Source: Oscillospiraceae bacterium (GTDB taxonomy: Bacteria; Bacillota; Clostridia; Oscillospirales; Ruminococcaceae). From it: a DNA stretch of 33,318 bases. The position numbers and the translations under genes were made by a program. Positions 23,123 through 30,222 of this stretch are shown one piece after another. The DNA lies in contig JAFQUQ010000047.1 in the NCBI GenBank assembly GCA_017408395.1, positions 1 through 33,318 of the forward strand. The letters run 5' to 3'. The first letter of the stretch is position 1. Each line of letters starts with the position of its first letter. Below the pieces are notes generated by a model. It was not told where the DNA came from and did no database searches. It was given only the letters and a program-made list of their open reading frames with translations.

Positions 23123-23383
23123 TGGACTCGCCATCCTTTCCGAGTTTAATTTCAAATTTTCCTGCTTAACCTTACCCCTGCACCGACTTAAGCTTGGACT
23201 GGGCTTCGGGTTAATTCCTGCGGGTTGAATCTCTGGGGAGAAAGAACGCTTACTTTACTTCCGTTGTATTTCGGTTCTGTTCTTTTCCTTGAATATAATA
23301 TACCATACCCCATGTAAAAAGTCAACAGTTTTTCAAAATAAATGTGCATATATTTTGTGCAGGATTTTTATTTATTTTACATC

Positions 23384-23412
23384 TTGACTTTTGTTTGTAT
23401 AAGTAGTACAAT
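23384..23412 (+). promoter_or_regulatory. Promoter of the DUF1292 gene
   Basis: TTGACT (23384-23389), 17 bp, TACAAT (23407-23412). It is divergent from the promoter of the micro-ORF transcript. Confidence 0.65.
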
Positions 23413-23465
23413 TAAAATGTTGATTGTATAAAGCAACAGATGACTTTTAACAGGAGGTACTGAAA

Positions 23466-23768
23466 ATGGCTGACAAGATGAACGATATGGCTGCTGATCT
23501 CTATACTCTCGTTGATGAAGAGGGCGTTGAGCAGACCTTTGAAATGATCGACGTTATGGAAGTTGACGACGAACGTTACTATGCGCTCGTACCATATTAT
23601 GAAGACCCTACCAAGGAGCTTGAAGCTGATACTGAGCTTGTAATCCTTAAATCCGAATACGATGAAAACGACGAGGAGATCCTCGCTTCCATCGACAACG
23701 ACGAGGAATACGAAAGAATCGGCAATATGTTCCTTGCTCGTCTTAACGAAATGTACGACGACGAATAA
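23466..23768 (+). CDS. DUF1292 family acidic protein
   Basis: A 100-aa, strongly acidic, soluble protein with the DUF1292 pattern (YTLVDEEGVEQTFEMID, then YYALVPY, ELVILKSEYDENDEE, and a terminal DDEEYERIGNMFLARL). Widespread and highly conserved in Firmicutes (YrzB-like), function unknown; elsewhere it is often near yqgF/alaS, not here. GGAGGT lies before ATG and a terminator follows at 23782-23813, so it is a monocistronic gene. Confidence 0.88.
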   Translation: MADKMNDMAADLYTLVDEEGVEQTFEMIDVMEVDDERYYALVPYYEDPTKELEADTELVILKSEYDENDEEILASIDNDEEYERIGNMFLARLNEMYDDE

Positions 23769-23781
23769 TCTTCCGAAAATC

Positions 23782-23813
23782 ACCGCTTCTGTTTAAACAG
23801 AGGCGGTTTTTTT
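23782..23813 (+). terminator. Intrinsic terminator after the DUF1292 gene
   Basis: ACCGC-TCTGTTT pairs with AAACAGA-GCGGT and is followed by T7. Confidence 0.85.
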
Positions 23814-23887
23814 AATTTAAAAACCATTGCAATTTTAATAATAGTATAGTACAATATAAATATAAAGCAACAAGGGAGGAAATACCC

Positions 23888-24310
23888 GTGAATATACTTT
23901 TTATGCTTCACCCCAAAACAACGGTAGACTACCTTTACGAAGATGAAACAATGGCAGAGGGACTCGAAAAATTCCGCAGCTGCGGCTACACTGCCCTGCC
24001 CGTCATAAACAGGGACGGCATTTATGTGGGAACAGTCAGCGAGGGCGACTTTATGCGTACAATGTTTGACAACCACCTTTATTCCGTTGAAGCCCAGGAG
24101 GATTACGTCATAGCCGATTTAATACGCAAGGGCTGGAACCCCCCTCTCCGTGTAACAGCGCCTATGGATGAGCTTCTTCTGCAGGTAATGGAGCAGAACT
24201 TCCTGCCCATCGTTGACGACAGAGGATGCTTTGCGGGAATTATCACCAGACGTGACATAATCAGCTGGTTCTGCAAACAGAACAATATCCGACCCAAGGA
24301 GGAAAACTGA
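23888..24310 (+). CDS. CBS-domain pair protein
   Basis: A 140-aa protein consisting of two CBS motifs: one around LEKFRSCGYTALPVINRDG and the following GTVSEGDFM, the second around MEQNFLPIVDDRGCFAGIITRRDI. Such stand-alone Bateman modules bind adenosyl nucleotides and act as energy or redox sensors. The partner is unknown. Start GTG behind GGGAGGAAA. Its stop lies 2 nt before the LUD gene, whose Shine-Dalgarno is inside this gene, so the two are an operon. Confidence 0.88.
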   Translation: MNILFMLHPKTTVDYLYEDETMAEGLEKFRSCGYTALPVINRDGIYVGTVSEGDFMRTMFDNHLYSVEAQEDYVIADLIRKGWNPPLRVTAPMDELLLQVMEQNFLPIVDDRGCFAGIITRRDIISWFCKQNNIRPKEEN

Positions 24311-24312
24311 AA

Positions 24313-24969
24313 ATGAATGAAGAAATCCGTGCCCTGCTTGAAAAGACAGCGGCGGCTCTTGAAAGAAACAATATGAAGCCTTACATAGCAGAAACCAAGG
24401 AAGAGGCTCTTGAAATCGTAAAGACTCTTGTAAAAGAGGGTGACACCGTTGCTTCGGGCGGCTCGATGACCTTAAAGGAAACGGGCGTCAGCGACCTGCT
24501 TGCAAGCGGCAGTTACAACTATCTTGACCGTAACGGTTTAAGCGGCGACGAGCTTAAAAAGTGCTTCAGGGCGGCATTTTCCGCAGATGTTTACTTCAGC
24601 AGCTCAAACGCAATCACCGAAAACGGCGAGCTTTACAACGTAGACGGCAACGCAAACAGAATTGCGGCTATCACCTTCGGACCCGACTCTGTTGTTATCG
24701 TGGCAGGGTATAATAAAATCGTGCCCGACCTTGACTCTGCGGTAAAGCGTGTAAAGGAATGTGCCGCACCGCCCAACGGAACACGTCTGGGACTTGAAAC
24801 CTACTGTGCAAAGGAAGGCCGCTGCATAAATATGACAGGCTGTAACGGTGACTTTGCCGACGGCTGCAAGAGCGCAGGCAGAATGTGCTGCAGCTTTCTT
24901 GTGACCTCACATCAGCGTGCAAAGGACAGGATAAAGGTTATCCTTGTGGGTGAAAAACTGGGGTATTGA
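24313..24969 (+). CDS. LUD-domain protein (lactate utilisation/LutC-YkgG-like)
   Basis: A 218-aa protein with the LUD fold pattern: GDTVASGGSMTLKETGV, the ADVYFSSSNAITENGELYNVD stretch in two overlapping parts, and RIAAITFGPDSVVIVAGYNKI. The C-terminal part has several Cys residues (CAKEGRCINMTGC, CKSAGRMCC), uncommon in LutC, which could bind a metal or FeS cluster. Related proteins take part in lactate oxidation, but no LutA/LutB genes are near, so the role is open. AAGGAGG precedes ATG. Confidence 0.85.
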   Translation: MNEEIRALLEKTAAALERNNMKPYIAETKEEALEIVKTLVKEGDTVASGGSMTLKETGVSDLLASGSYNYLDRNGLSGDELKKCFRAAFSADVYFSSSNAITENGELYNVDGNANRIAAITFGPDSVVIVAGYNKIVPDLDSAVKRVKECAAPPNGTRLGLETYCAKEGRCINMTGCNGDFADGCKSAGRMCCSFLVTSHQRAKDRIKVILVGEKLGY

Positions 24970-25040
24970 TAATGCTTAATGCGTAATGCGTAATGCGTAA
25001 TTAATTTAATGCTTAATTCGTAATGCTTAATTCGTAATTA
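24970..25040. repeat. Heptamer array, TAATGCG/TAATGCT type
   Basis: Period-7 units beginning directly after the LUD stop codon. Confidence 0.8.
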
Positions 25041-25056
25041 TTCATCCTTCGATAAA

Positions 25057-25250
25057 TAAAAAAGGCGGCAATTGCCGTCTTTTTTTAATGAATGAGGAAT
25101 AATTAAATCGTAAGGGCAGCCCTTTGGACAGCCCTTTGGACAGCTCTTGCGGCTGTCCGATGATGTAATAAAAACGGGCGGATAATATCCGCCCCTACGA
25201 AATTGTTGAAAATCAACATTACCTTGTAGGGGCGGCAATCTGCCGCCCGA
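25057..25250. repeat. Hairpin repeats and terminator between LUD and radical SAM genes
   Basis: A terminator hairpin (GGCGGC/GCCGTC with T7, 25064-25086), then a tandem GGACAGCCCTTT with GGACAGC/GCTGTCC hairpin, GGGCGGATAATATCCGCCCC (25175-25196) and GTAGGGGCGGCAATCTGCCG (about 25227-25249). The same three hairpins recur in the same order at 26230-26332, on the other side of the radical SAM gene. Confidence 0.75.
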
Positions 25251-25277
25251 TTTAACAAAATCTGAATTTTTTTATTA

Positions 25278-25311
25278 ATTACGAATTACGCATTAAGCAT
25301 TACGCATTAAA
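25278..25311. repeat. Heptamer array, ATTACGC/ATTAAGC type
   Basis: Period-7 units abutting the stop codon of the radical SAM gene. Confidence 0.75.
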
Positions 25312-26205
25312 TTAAATTCCTTTAAAATCGAAATCGGGTATGTATTCCTGTTCTGCCGACGCTTTTCCCTGCACAAAACCGTTGAATCCCATCTCATTTA
25401 TTTTAGAAAGCACGGAATTGTATTCAAAGGCGCAGACCTTACGGTTCAGCTCTTTAAACTCACTGCTGTGATAAAAAGGTGTGTACTGCCGCATAAGGCT
25501 GACGAGAATTTTTTCCGTACCGAACCGCCGTTTAAGCTCCTCGAAAACCTTTATGGAGTCGTGGCGGTGGGTTGGCAGGATAAGATGCCGCACTATCATT
25601 CCCTTTTTAAGCAGACCGTCCACGCCGTACTGCGGTGCGCCCACCTGACGGTACATTTCCTCCAGCGCTTCACAGACCACCTGACGGTAATCGGGGGCAG
25701 AGGAATATTTCGCCGCCAGCTCGTTGTCGTAATATTTAAAATCAGGCAGGTAAATGTCAATGTAGCCCTCCAGCATTTTTAAGGTGGAAACAAGCTCGTA
25801 GCCGCCGCTGTTGTAGGCAACGGGGATTTCAAGCTTATGCTTTACGCCGTCAAGGGCGGTGATGACCTGTGGGACATAATGACCTGCGGTGACGAGGTTT
25901 ATGTTGTGAGCACCCTGCTCCTGAAGCTCCAGAAAGATCTCTCCCAGCCTTGAAGGTGTGATTTCCTTTCCCGTGTTTTCGGCGGAAATTTTATAGTTCT
26001 GACAGAACACGCACCTTAATCCGCACCCCGAAAAAAACACCGTACCCGACCCGTTTTTTCCCGACAGACACGGCTCTTCCCACATATGGCGGTAGGCCTT
26101 GGCGGCTCTGATCTCCTTTCCGCCGCCGCAGAAGCCCGTACCGTTTAAACGGTCTGCGCCGCATTTTCTCGGACACAGCGTACAGTTTGAAAAATCGTAT
26201 TCCAT
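25312..26205 (-). CDS. Radical SAM protein, PflX-like (COG1313)
   Basis: A 297-aa radical SAM enzyme with the SAM/4Fe-4S motif CGLRCVFC (C-x3-C-x2-C, about residues 61-68) and an additional N-terminal Cys cluster (CTLCPRKCGADR, GFCGGG) typical of the PflX family, related to pyruvate formate-lyase activases. Later blocks include NINLVTAGHYVPQV and YLPDFKYYDN. The substrate protein of PflX is not established. AGAGGTG lies before ATG. It is flanked on both sides by the same hairpin repeats and has no operon partner. Confidence 0.88.
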   Translation of the reverse strand: MEYDFSNCTLCPRKCGADRLNGTGFCGGGKEIRAAKAYRHMWEEPCLSGKNGSGTVFFSGCGLRCVFCQNYKISAENTGKEITPSRLGEIFLELQEQGAHNINLVTAGHYVPQVITALDGVKHKLEIPVAYNSGGYELVSTLKMLEGYIDIYLPDFKYYDNELAAKYSSAPDYRQVVCEALEEMYRQVGAPQYGVDGLLKKGMIVRHLILPTHRHDSIKVFEELKRRFGTEKILVSLMRQYTPFYHSSEFKELNRKVCAFEYNSVLSKINEMGFNGFVQGKASAEQEYIPDFDFKGI

Positions 26206-26224
26206 TTTTGCACCTCTGTAAAAA

Positions 26225-26335
26225 ATCGTATGGACAGCATTTGCGGCTGTCCGTTGATGCGATAAAACGGGCGGATAATATCCGCCCCTGCAAAAATATT
26301 GCCTTGTAGGGGCGGCAATCTGCCGCCCGTCTGTG
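26225..26335. repeat. Hairpin repeat cluster upstream of the radical SAM gene
   Basis: GGACAGC/GCTGTCC hairpin, GGGCGGATAATATCCGCCCC and GTAGGGGCGGCAATCTGCCG in the same order and orientation as at 25130-25250. Confidence 0.75.
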
Positions 26336-26338
26336 TTT

Positions 26339-26794
26339 TTACCCGCGTTCCCCGATGATATTATCCATTATCTCCGCCGCAGACTCCACAAATTTAAGAC
26401 AGGGACGCACCTTGTAGTACTGCTCCGTTCTTGCTTCGGGCACAGGTGACGTGTCATTGTTTATACCTTTAAGAAGCTCACGGCAGATAACAGTGCCGCC
26501 GTGCTTTGCCTTGAAATCCCCTGCCATACGCTGTATGAGGGCGTAGTGGTCAGCTTTTGCCTTTGAGTCGTCACAGCTGCCGTAGCCGTAAAGTATGCCG
26601 CACACCATAAACATTCCCGAACAGGCACCGCACACCTCTCTCATCCGTCCCATCCCCGCACCGAAGGACGAGGACATTTTCAGCGCCGTTTCCTCGTCTA
26701 TCCCCGTTACGTCGCTGAATGCCGCAAACACGGACTGGGCACAGTTGTACCCCTTTATAAAATATTCCCTTGCTTTTTCCTTGTGGTCTGTCAT
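26339..26794 (-). CDS. C_GCAxxG_C_C family protein
   Basis: A 151-aa protein with the family's spaced cysteines: GYNCAQSV (C17-18 region), VCGACSGMFMVCG (the GCAxxG-like motif), and later Cys in VICRELL and RPCLKF. Family members occur in anaerobes and are thought to be redox or metal proteins, but their function is unproven. Its ATG overlaps the hepT stop (ATGA), so it is translationally coupled to a MntA/HepT toxin-antitoxin pair. GGGAG upstream. Confidence 0.87.
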   Translation of the reverse strand: MTDHKEKAREYFIKGYNCAQSVFAAFSDVTGIDEETALKMSSSFGAGMGRMREVCGACSGMFMVCGILYGYGSCDDSKAKADHYALIQRMAGDFKAKHGGTVICRELLKGINNDTSPVPEARTEQYYKVRPCLKFVESAAEIMDNIIGERG

Positions 26795-27168
26795 AAGTTT
26801 TCTCCCGTTTCTTTTTCATCTGCTGAATCTGAAAGCTGTTTTTCACAGAATTCTTTTAATACAGGTATGTCACATTCTATGGTTTCCCATAATGATTCAT
26901 AATCAATTTTGCCGTAATGATGTGCAACGATATTCCGAAGACCTCTTACAGCTTTCCACGGAATTTGCTGTGATGTGGCATTTCTGAAATCCTCTGTAAG
27001 ATTGTTTGCAAGCTCACCTATCTGAAGTACACACAACGCAACCGCATTTCTGTAGACTGAGTTTTCTTTGAGTTCATTCAAATCGGCATTGAACATATTT
27101 CCTGCTTCCTGTATCTGTGAAATATATTCAAGCATATGTTTCAGAAGCTGTGCATTTGATTTAGCCAT
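26791..27168 (-). CDS. hepT: HepT-like HEPN ribonuclease toxin
   Basis: A 125-aa all-helical HEPN (DUF86) protein with the catalytic RX4HXY motif complete in RNIVAHHY. HepT toxins cut RNA and are neutralised by MntA, which adds AMP to the Tyr of this motif (type VII system). The start ATG overlaps the mntA stop by 8 bp. Both active-site residues and the target Tyr are present, so the system looks intact. Confidence 0.92.
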   Translation of the reverse strand: MAKSNAQLLKHMLEYISQIQEAGNMFNADLNELKENSVYRNAVALCVLQIGELANNLTEDFRNATSQQIPWKAVRGLRNIVAHHYGKIDYESLWETIECDIPVLKEFCEKQLSDSADEKETGENL

Positions 27169-27460
27169 ATATCAAAATCTCCTCATCTCTGATATTGTCA
27201 AGGAATTCGGAATCAAGGCTGGCTGTCGTAAGCAGGTCAACGTTTTTACCGAGCTTTTCAAGCAGTTCAATTCTCAGACTGCTCAGGGCAAACATTCCTT
27301 TTATCCTGCCCTTGTCAATACGCAGGTCAATATCGCTGTCAATGGTTGCACAGCCCTTTGCATATGAGCCGAACAGAAAAATTTTTTCGGCACCGTATTG
27401 TTCCGCAATAGGTGCAACGATGTCCTTTATTTCAGAAACCGCATATATTCTTTTGTTCAT
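27161..27460 (-). CDS. mntA: MntA-like antitoxin nucleotidyltransferase
   Basis: A 99-aa minimal nucleotidyltransferase with GS-x10-DxD in GSYAKGCATIDSDID, the signature of MNT antitoxins that AMPylate HepT. I start at ATG 27460, 8 nt after GAGG; upstream in-frame GTG and ATG codons overlap that site. First gene of the mntA-hepT-C_GCAxxG_C_C operon. Confidence 0.92.
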   Translation of the reverse strand: MNKRIYAVSEIKDIVAPIAEQYGAEKIFLFGSYAKGCATIDSDIDLRIDKGRIKGMFALSSLRIELLEKLGKNVDLLTTASLDSEFLDNIRDEEILIYG

Positions 27461-27589
27461 ACTCATCACCTCTTTATTTTATGATACCATACAATCACCG
27501 AAAAATCAACAACAAAAAACCTGCGGATATGGGGCTTCCGCAGGCTTCTGTTTATGTGAAAATCCGCCGTGACGGACTTTACAGCTTTA

Positions 27590-28681
27590 TCATTCTCCGC
27601 TTTTTGCGGCAAGATAGCTTTCGTATTCCTCAGCGTTGCCGAAGTAAAGGAACATGGCTCTTTCAAGAAGCGCAAACTTTTCTTCGGTTGGCTTATAGAC
27701 TTCAAAAAAGCTTATGGTGTTTGTGAACACCGTAAGAGTCACGGTGCCGTTTTCGTTTAAATAAATCTCAAAGGCTTTGTTTCCTGTTGTGATATTGTTT
27801 ATGGAAACAGCGAAAAGTGCTGGGCTGTATCTGCCGTCGGGGACAATTTCTTCCGATGAATAAATAATGTCCGCCGCCGCCGTTACAAGCTTTTCTGCGG
27901 CTTCTGTGTCAAGGATGACCATTTCCATTTTCTTTTCGGACGGTGACGATACACCCTCATCAACTGCCTCGTCGTCGTCCTCGTCATCATCAACTGCGGG
28001 AGCGTCGCCCGGTGTTAAAGTTCCCGACGCTGAATTTATATACGCCACAAGCTCAACCTCTGCGTTGGAAAAGTCGATGTCGTAAAGATAGCGTAACTGC
28101 GGCTCTGCTTCAACAGACTCTTCCTCGGCGGTTTCCTGTGCAGGTGCCGTATCGGAGTCCGTTTTTACCTCTTCCGCCACAGGCTTTACGCTTTCAGTGA
28201 CAGCACTTTCAGTAACAACGACACTTTCAGTCACAGCCTTTTCAGTGACAACGACACTTTCAGTGACGGTTACGTCAGCATTGGTTTCCGCCGCTGTTTC
28301 ATCGGGAGGGTCCTTTTCAAGCAGCTCTGCGTCTGCGGCAGGGATTATTATCTGGTCGTCACGCTCAATGTCGATGTAAACCGTCTCGTTTGGTGCGGTG
28401 ACTTCAGTAACGGACGTAACCTCGGTGACAATATCCGTCGCCGCAATTTCGTCCTTTACCATTGCAGGTGACAGTGTGACAGCGGCGGTTATACAAGCGG
28501 CGGCGCCAAGACCTGCGGCAAGGATAATATGCCGTAAATTCTGCGGCTTTTTACTGCTTACCGTAACCGTTTCGTTTTCGGGCAGCTCTTTAAGCAGATT
28601 TTCGGTACGCTTTAAGAAGCTTTCGGATATTCTGATGTTATCCATAGCGTCTTTATACTGCTTTATTGACTTACTCATCAT
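27590..28681 (-). CDS. Membrane-anchored anti-sigma-like protein with VTES repeats
   Basis: About 363 aa: a short cytoplasmic N-terminal segment (to about residue 48), one membrane helix (HIILAAGLGAAACITAAVTL), a long acidic Thr/Val/Glu-rich extracellular stalk with repeats of VTESVVVTE (about 135-165) and a DDDEDDDE run, then a globular C-terminal domain (about 245-363). The topology and position just after an ECF sigma gene suggest an anti-sigma factor, but no zinc finger is visible, so it would belong to another anti-sigma class. Start ATG 28681 or 28678, overlapping the sigma stop, behind GGAGG. Confidence 0.75.
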   Translation of the reverse strand: MMSKSIKQYKDAMDNIRISESFLKRTENLLKELPENETVTVSSKKPQNLRHIILAAGLGAAACITAAVTLSPAMVKDEIAATDIVTEVTSVTEVTAPNETVYIDIERDDQIIIPAADAELLEKDPPDETAAETNADVTVTESVVVTEKAVTESVVVTESAVTESVKPVAEEVKTDSDTAPAQETAEEESVEAEPQLRYLYDIDFSNAEVELVAYINSASGTLTPGDAPAVDDDEDDDEAVDEGVSSPSEKKMEMVILDTEAAEKLVTAAADIIYSSEEIVPDGRYSPALFAVSINNITTGNKAFEIYLNENGTVTLTVFTNTISFFEVYKPTEEKFALLERAMFLYFGNAEEYESYLAAKSGE

Positions 28682-29201
28682 CAAATCCTCCTATCATAAG
28701 CTCCTTAAGCCGTGTTCTTCCCCTTGCAAGGAGAGTGCCCACCGTAGCAGGCTTTTTCCCGATAATTGCGGCTATCTCGTTTATGGAATAGCCGTCGTAA
28801 TAAAAAAGGTGAATGGGCGTTCTGTACTTTTCGGGAAGCGACAGAACAGCCTCCATAACCTGATTTTCCTCGTCTGCGTTAAGCTCATCGGCAGATTTAA
28901 GATTATTTTCCTCCGCTTCCGTAAATGAAACGGTACGCTTTACCCAGCCCGATTTAAGATGATTCTTGCTCTTGTTGATAGTAGTGCGGAGAATCCACGC
29001 CTTCTCGTAATCGTCGCTTTCAAAGGGCTTACCCCTGCGCATCAGCGCCAGCAGTACGTCCTGTGCAATGTCCTCTGCGTCGCAGATGTTCTGCACATAT
29101 GTATAGCTTAATTTTACGATGGTGTTTGAATATCGGTCAAGGACATAGCGGATGTAATCTTCTGTGCCGTACTCACGCCTGTTTTCAGCGTCGTTGTGCA
29201 A
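28671..29201 (-). CDS. ECF-type RNA polymerase sigma factor
   Basis: About 176 aa with region 2 (ICDAEDIAQDVLLALMRRG and KAWILRTTINKSKNHL) and region 4 (VMEAVLSLPEKYRTPIHLFYY, then SINEIAAIIGKKPATVGTLL). I start at TTG 29201, 9 nt after a GGGGGG run; an upstream in-frame ATG at 29288 has no ribosome site. Coupled to the downstream membrane protein. Confidence 0.9.
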   Translation of the reverse strand: MHNDAENRREYGTEDYIRYVLDRYSNTIVKLSYTYVQNICDAEDIAQDVLLALMRRGKPFESDDYEKAWILRTTINKSKNHLKSGWVKRTVSFTEAEENNLKSADELNADEENQVMEAVLSLPEKYRTPIHLFYYDGYSINEIAAIIGKKPATVGTLLARGRTRLKELMIGGFDDE

Positions 29202-29314
29202 ATTATTTTCCCCCCATAAGAAAATATTTATGACAGAGATAATGCCCTCCGTTTTTCGTTCTATAAATAAAACAATCGGAAAGGGCATAATTTTTCATTT
29301 TAAATTTAAACTTT

Positions 29315-29761
29315 TTAAGAAATAAATATTAACATTCCTGTAGCTGTAAGAATTACCGCCGCAAACGTCAGCAGAATTTTAAATGTACGGCAGCGTGCCG
29401 CTTTTTTGGCAAAGATGTTGTCCTCTTTAATGCAGGCGGAGTCGGTGGTTTCGTTGTAATAGACGGTAACTTTATCGCCCCGTATGTATTTTTTTCCTGC
29501 GGTGCCTGTGTAGCGGTGGATGATGGTCTTGCCCTGTTCCTCGTCACGGAACTGTAAAATTGCGGCGTGGACGATGTTCTGTTTAGAGTCAACGGGAACG
29601 TCCTTTACATCAAGGACGATGCCTTCGTAGCGGCGGCAGGTGTCGATGAAGCTGTTCATTCCACGGAGATATTTTTCCCTGCGCTTTGACAGGACACGCC
29701 CTGCGGCAATGCACCCTGCCGACAGAATTATAAATATTATCATTATAATAAAATCCTGCAT
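29315..29761 (-). CDS. Small membrane protein, DUF3592-like
   Basis: A 148-aa protein with an N-terminal membrane helix (residues 4-22), a central beta-rich domain of about 85 residues (YEGIVLDVKDVPV, GDKVTVYYNETTD) and a C-terminal helix (FKILLTFAAVILTATGMLIFI). This layout and the GDKVTVYYN motif resemble DUF3592 proteins. AAAGGAG precedes ATG. Probably an independent gene upstream of the second ECF sigma gene. Confidence 0.7.
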   Translation of the reverse strand: MQDFIIMIIFIILSAGCIAAGRVLSKRREKYLRGMNSFIDTCRRYEGIVLDVKDVPVDSKQNIVHAAILQFRDEEQGKTIIHRYTGTAGKKYIRGDKVTVYYNETTDSACIKEDNIFAKKAARCRTFKILLTFAAVILTATGMLIFIS

Positions 29762-29797
29762 AAACAGCTCCTTTCTTTAATGTGTAAATTTAAGAAA

Positions 29798-29828
29798 TTA
29801 CGCATTAAGCATTACGAATTACGCATTG
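29798..29828. repeat. Heptamer array, ATTACGC/ATTAAGC type
   Basis: Period-7 array just outside toxin cassette E. Confidence 0.7.
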
Positions 29829-29837
29829 AATAAGCCC

Positions 29838-30184
29838 TTGACATTTTACGGGCTATGGTTTATAATATAAGCAGAAAGAGCAATCGAATCAAACGATTAC
29901 TCCCCTTTTTAAGTTTTACGATTTAAAAATAACCGCAACTTTGGCTGAGAGGCGGTTATTTTTATGCTCTTATTTCTTTTTATTGTCTTTGGTGATATTA
30001 TAAATAAGAGAGATAACAGAGATAATTACATTAATTAACAAAAATAATTCGTTATATGTAACCATTATTTAAAAATTGAAAATTTTTAAATTTATCACGC
30101 TCCCTTTTTCAAGGGAGTAACCGCACGTTTTCCGATTGCTCAATCTGTGATACTATTCTATCACAGATTGTTTTATTTTGTCAA
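29838..30184. mobile_element. Type I toxin-antitoxin cassette, copy E (altered leader)
   Basis: Same plan as the other copies: antisense promoter TTGACA (29838-29843), 17 bp, TATAAT; toxin promoter TTGACA (30179-30184, minus strand), 18 bp, TAGAAT. It is about 27 bp longer because an AT-rich hairpin (ATTTAAAAATT, GAA, AATTTTTAAAT; 30067-30091) sits between the ribosome site and the toxin start, and the ribosome site is changed from GGAGGTGAT to GGAGCGTGAT. Confidence 0.8.
29970..30065 (-). CDS. Small hydrophobic type I toxin peptide, copy E (probably silenced)
   Basis: A 31-aa peptide identical to those of copies A and D, but its ATG is separated from the weakened GGAGCGTGAT by about 30 nt including a stable AT hairpin, so translation is probably poor or lost. 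Confidence 0.65.
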   Translation of the reverse strand: MVTYNELFLLINVIISVISLIYNITKDNKKK

Positions 30185-30187
30185 TGA

Positions 30188-30222
30188 AAATTACGCATTA
30201 AGCATTACGAATTACGCATTAA
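30188..30222. repeat. Heptamer array, ATTACGC/ATTAAGC type
   Basis: Period-7 array between cassette E and the ybaK-like stop codon. Confidence 0.75.

Larger units (their letters stand above)
21855..23290 (-). ncRNA. 1.4-kb transcript carrying a tandem micro-ORF array
   Basis: A promoter (TTGACT 23320-23325, 17 bp, TATATT 23297-23302, minus strand) and an intrinsic terminator (GACGCTG paired with CAGCGTC, then T5, near 21855-21882) bound about 1.4 kb with no ORF above 22 codons on the transcribed strand. The 3' half (22740-21937) holds seven diverged tandem units sharing GGAGTGAGTCC. The 5' half has hairpins such as AGGAGT/ACTCCT and GAGCG-GAGGAAA-CGCTC plus a 21-codon ORF. The region is visibly AT-richer than its neighbours. 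I do not recognise it as OLE, ROOL, GOLLD or any riboswitch. Confidence 0.6.
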
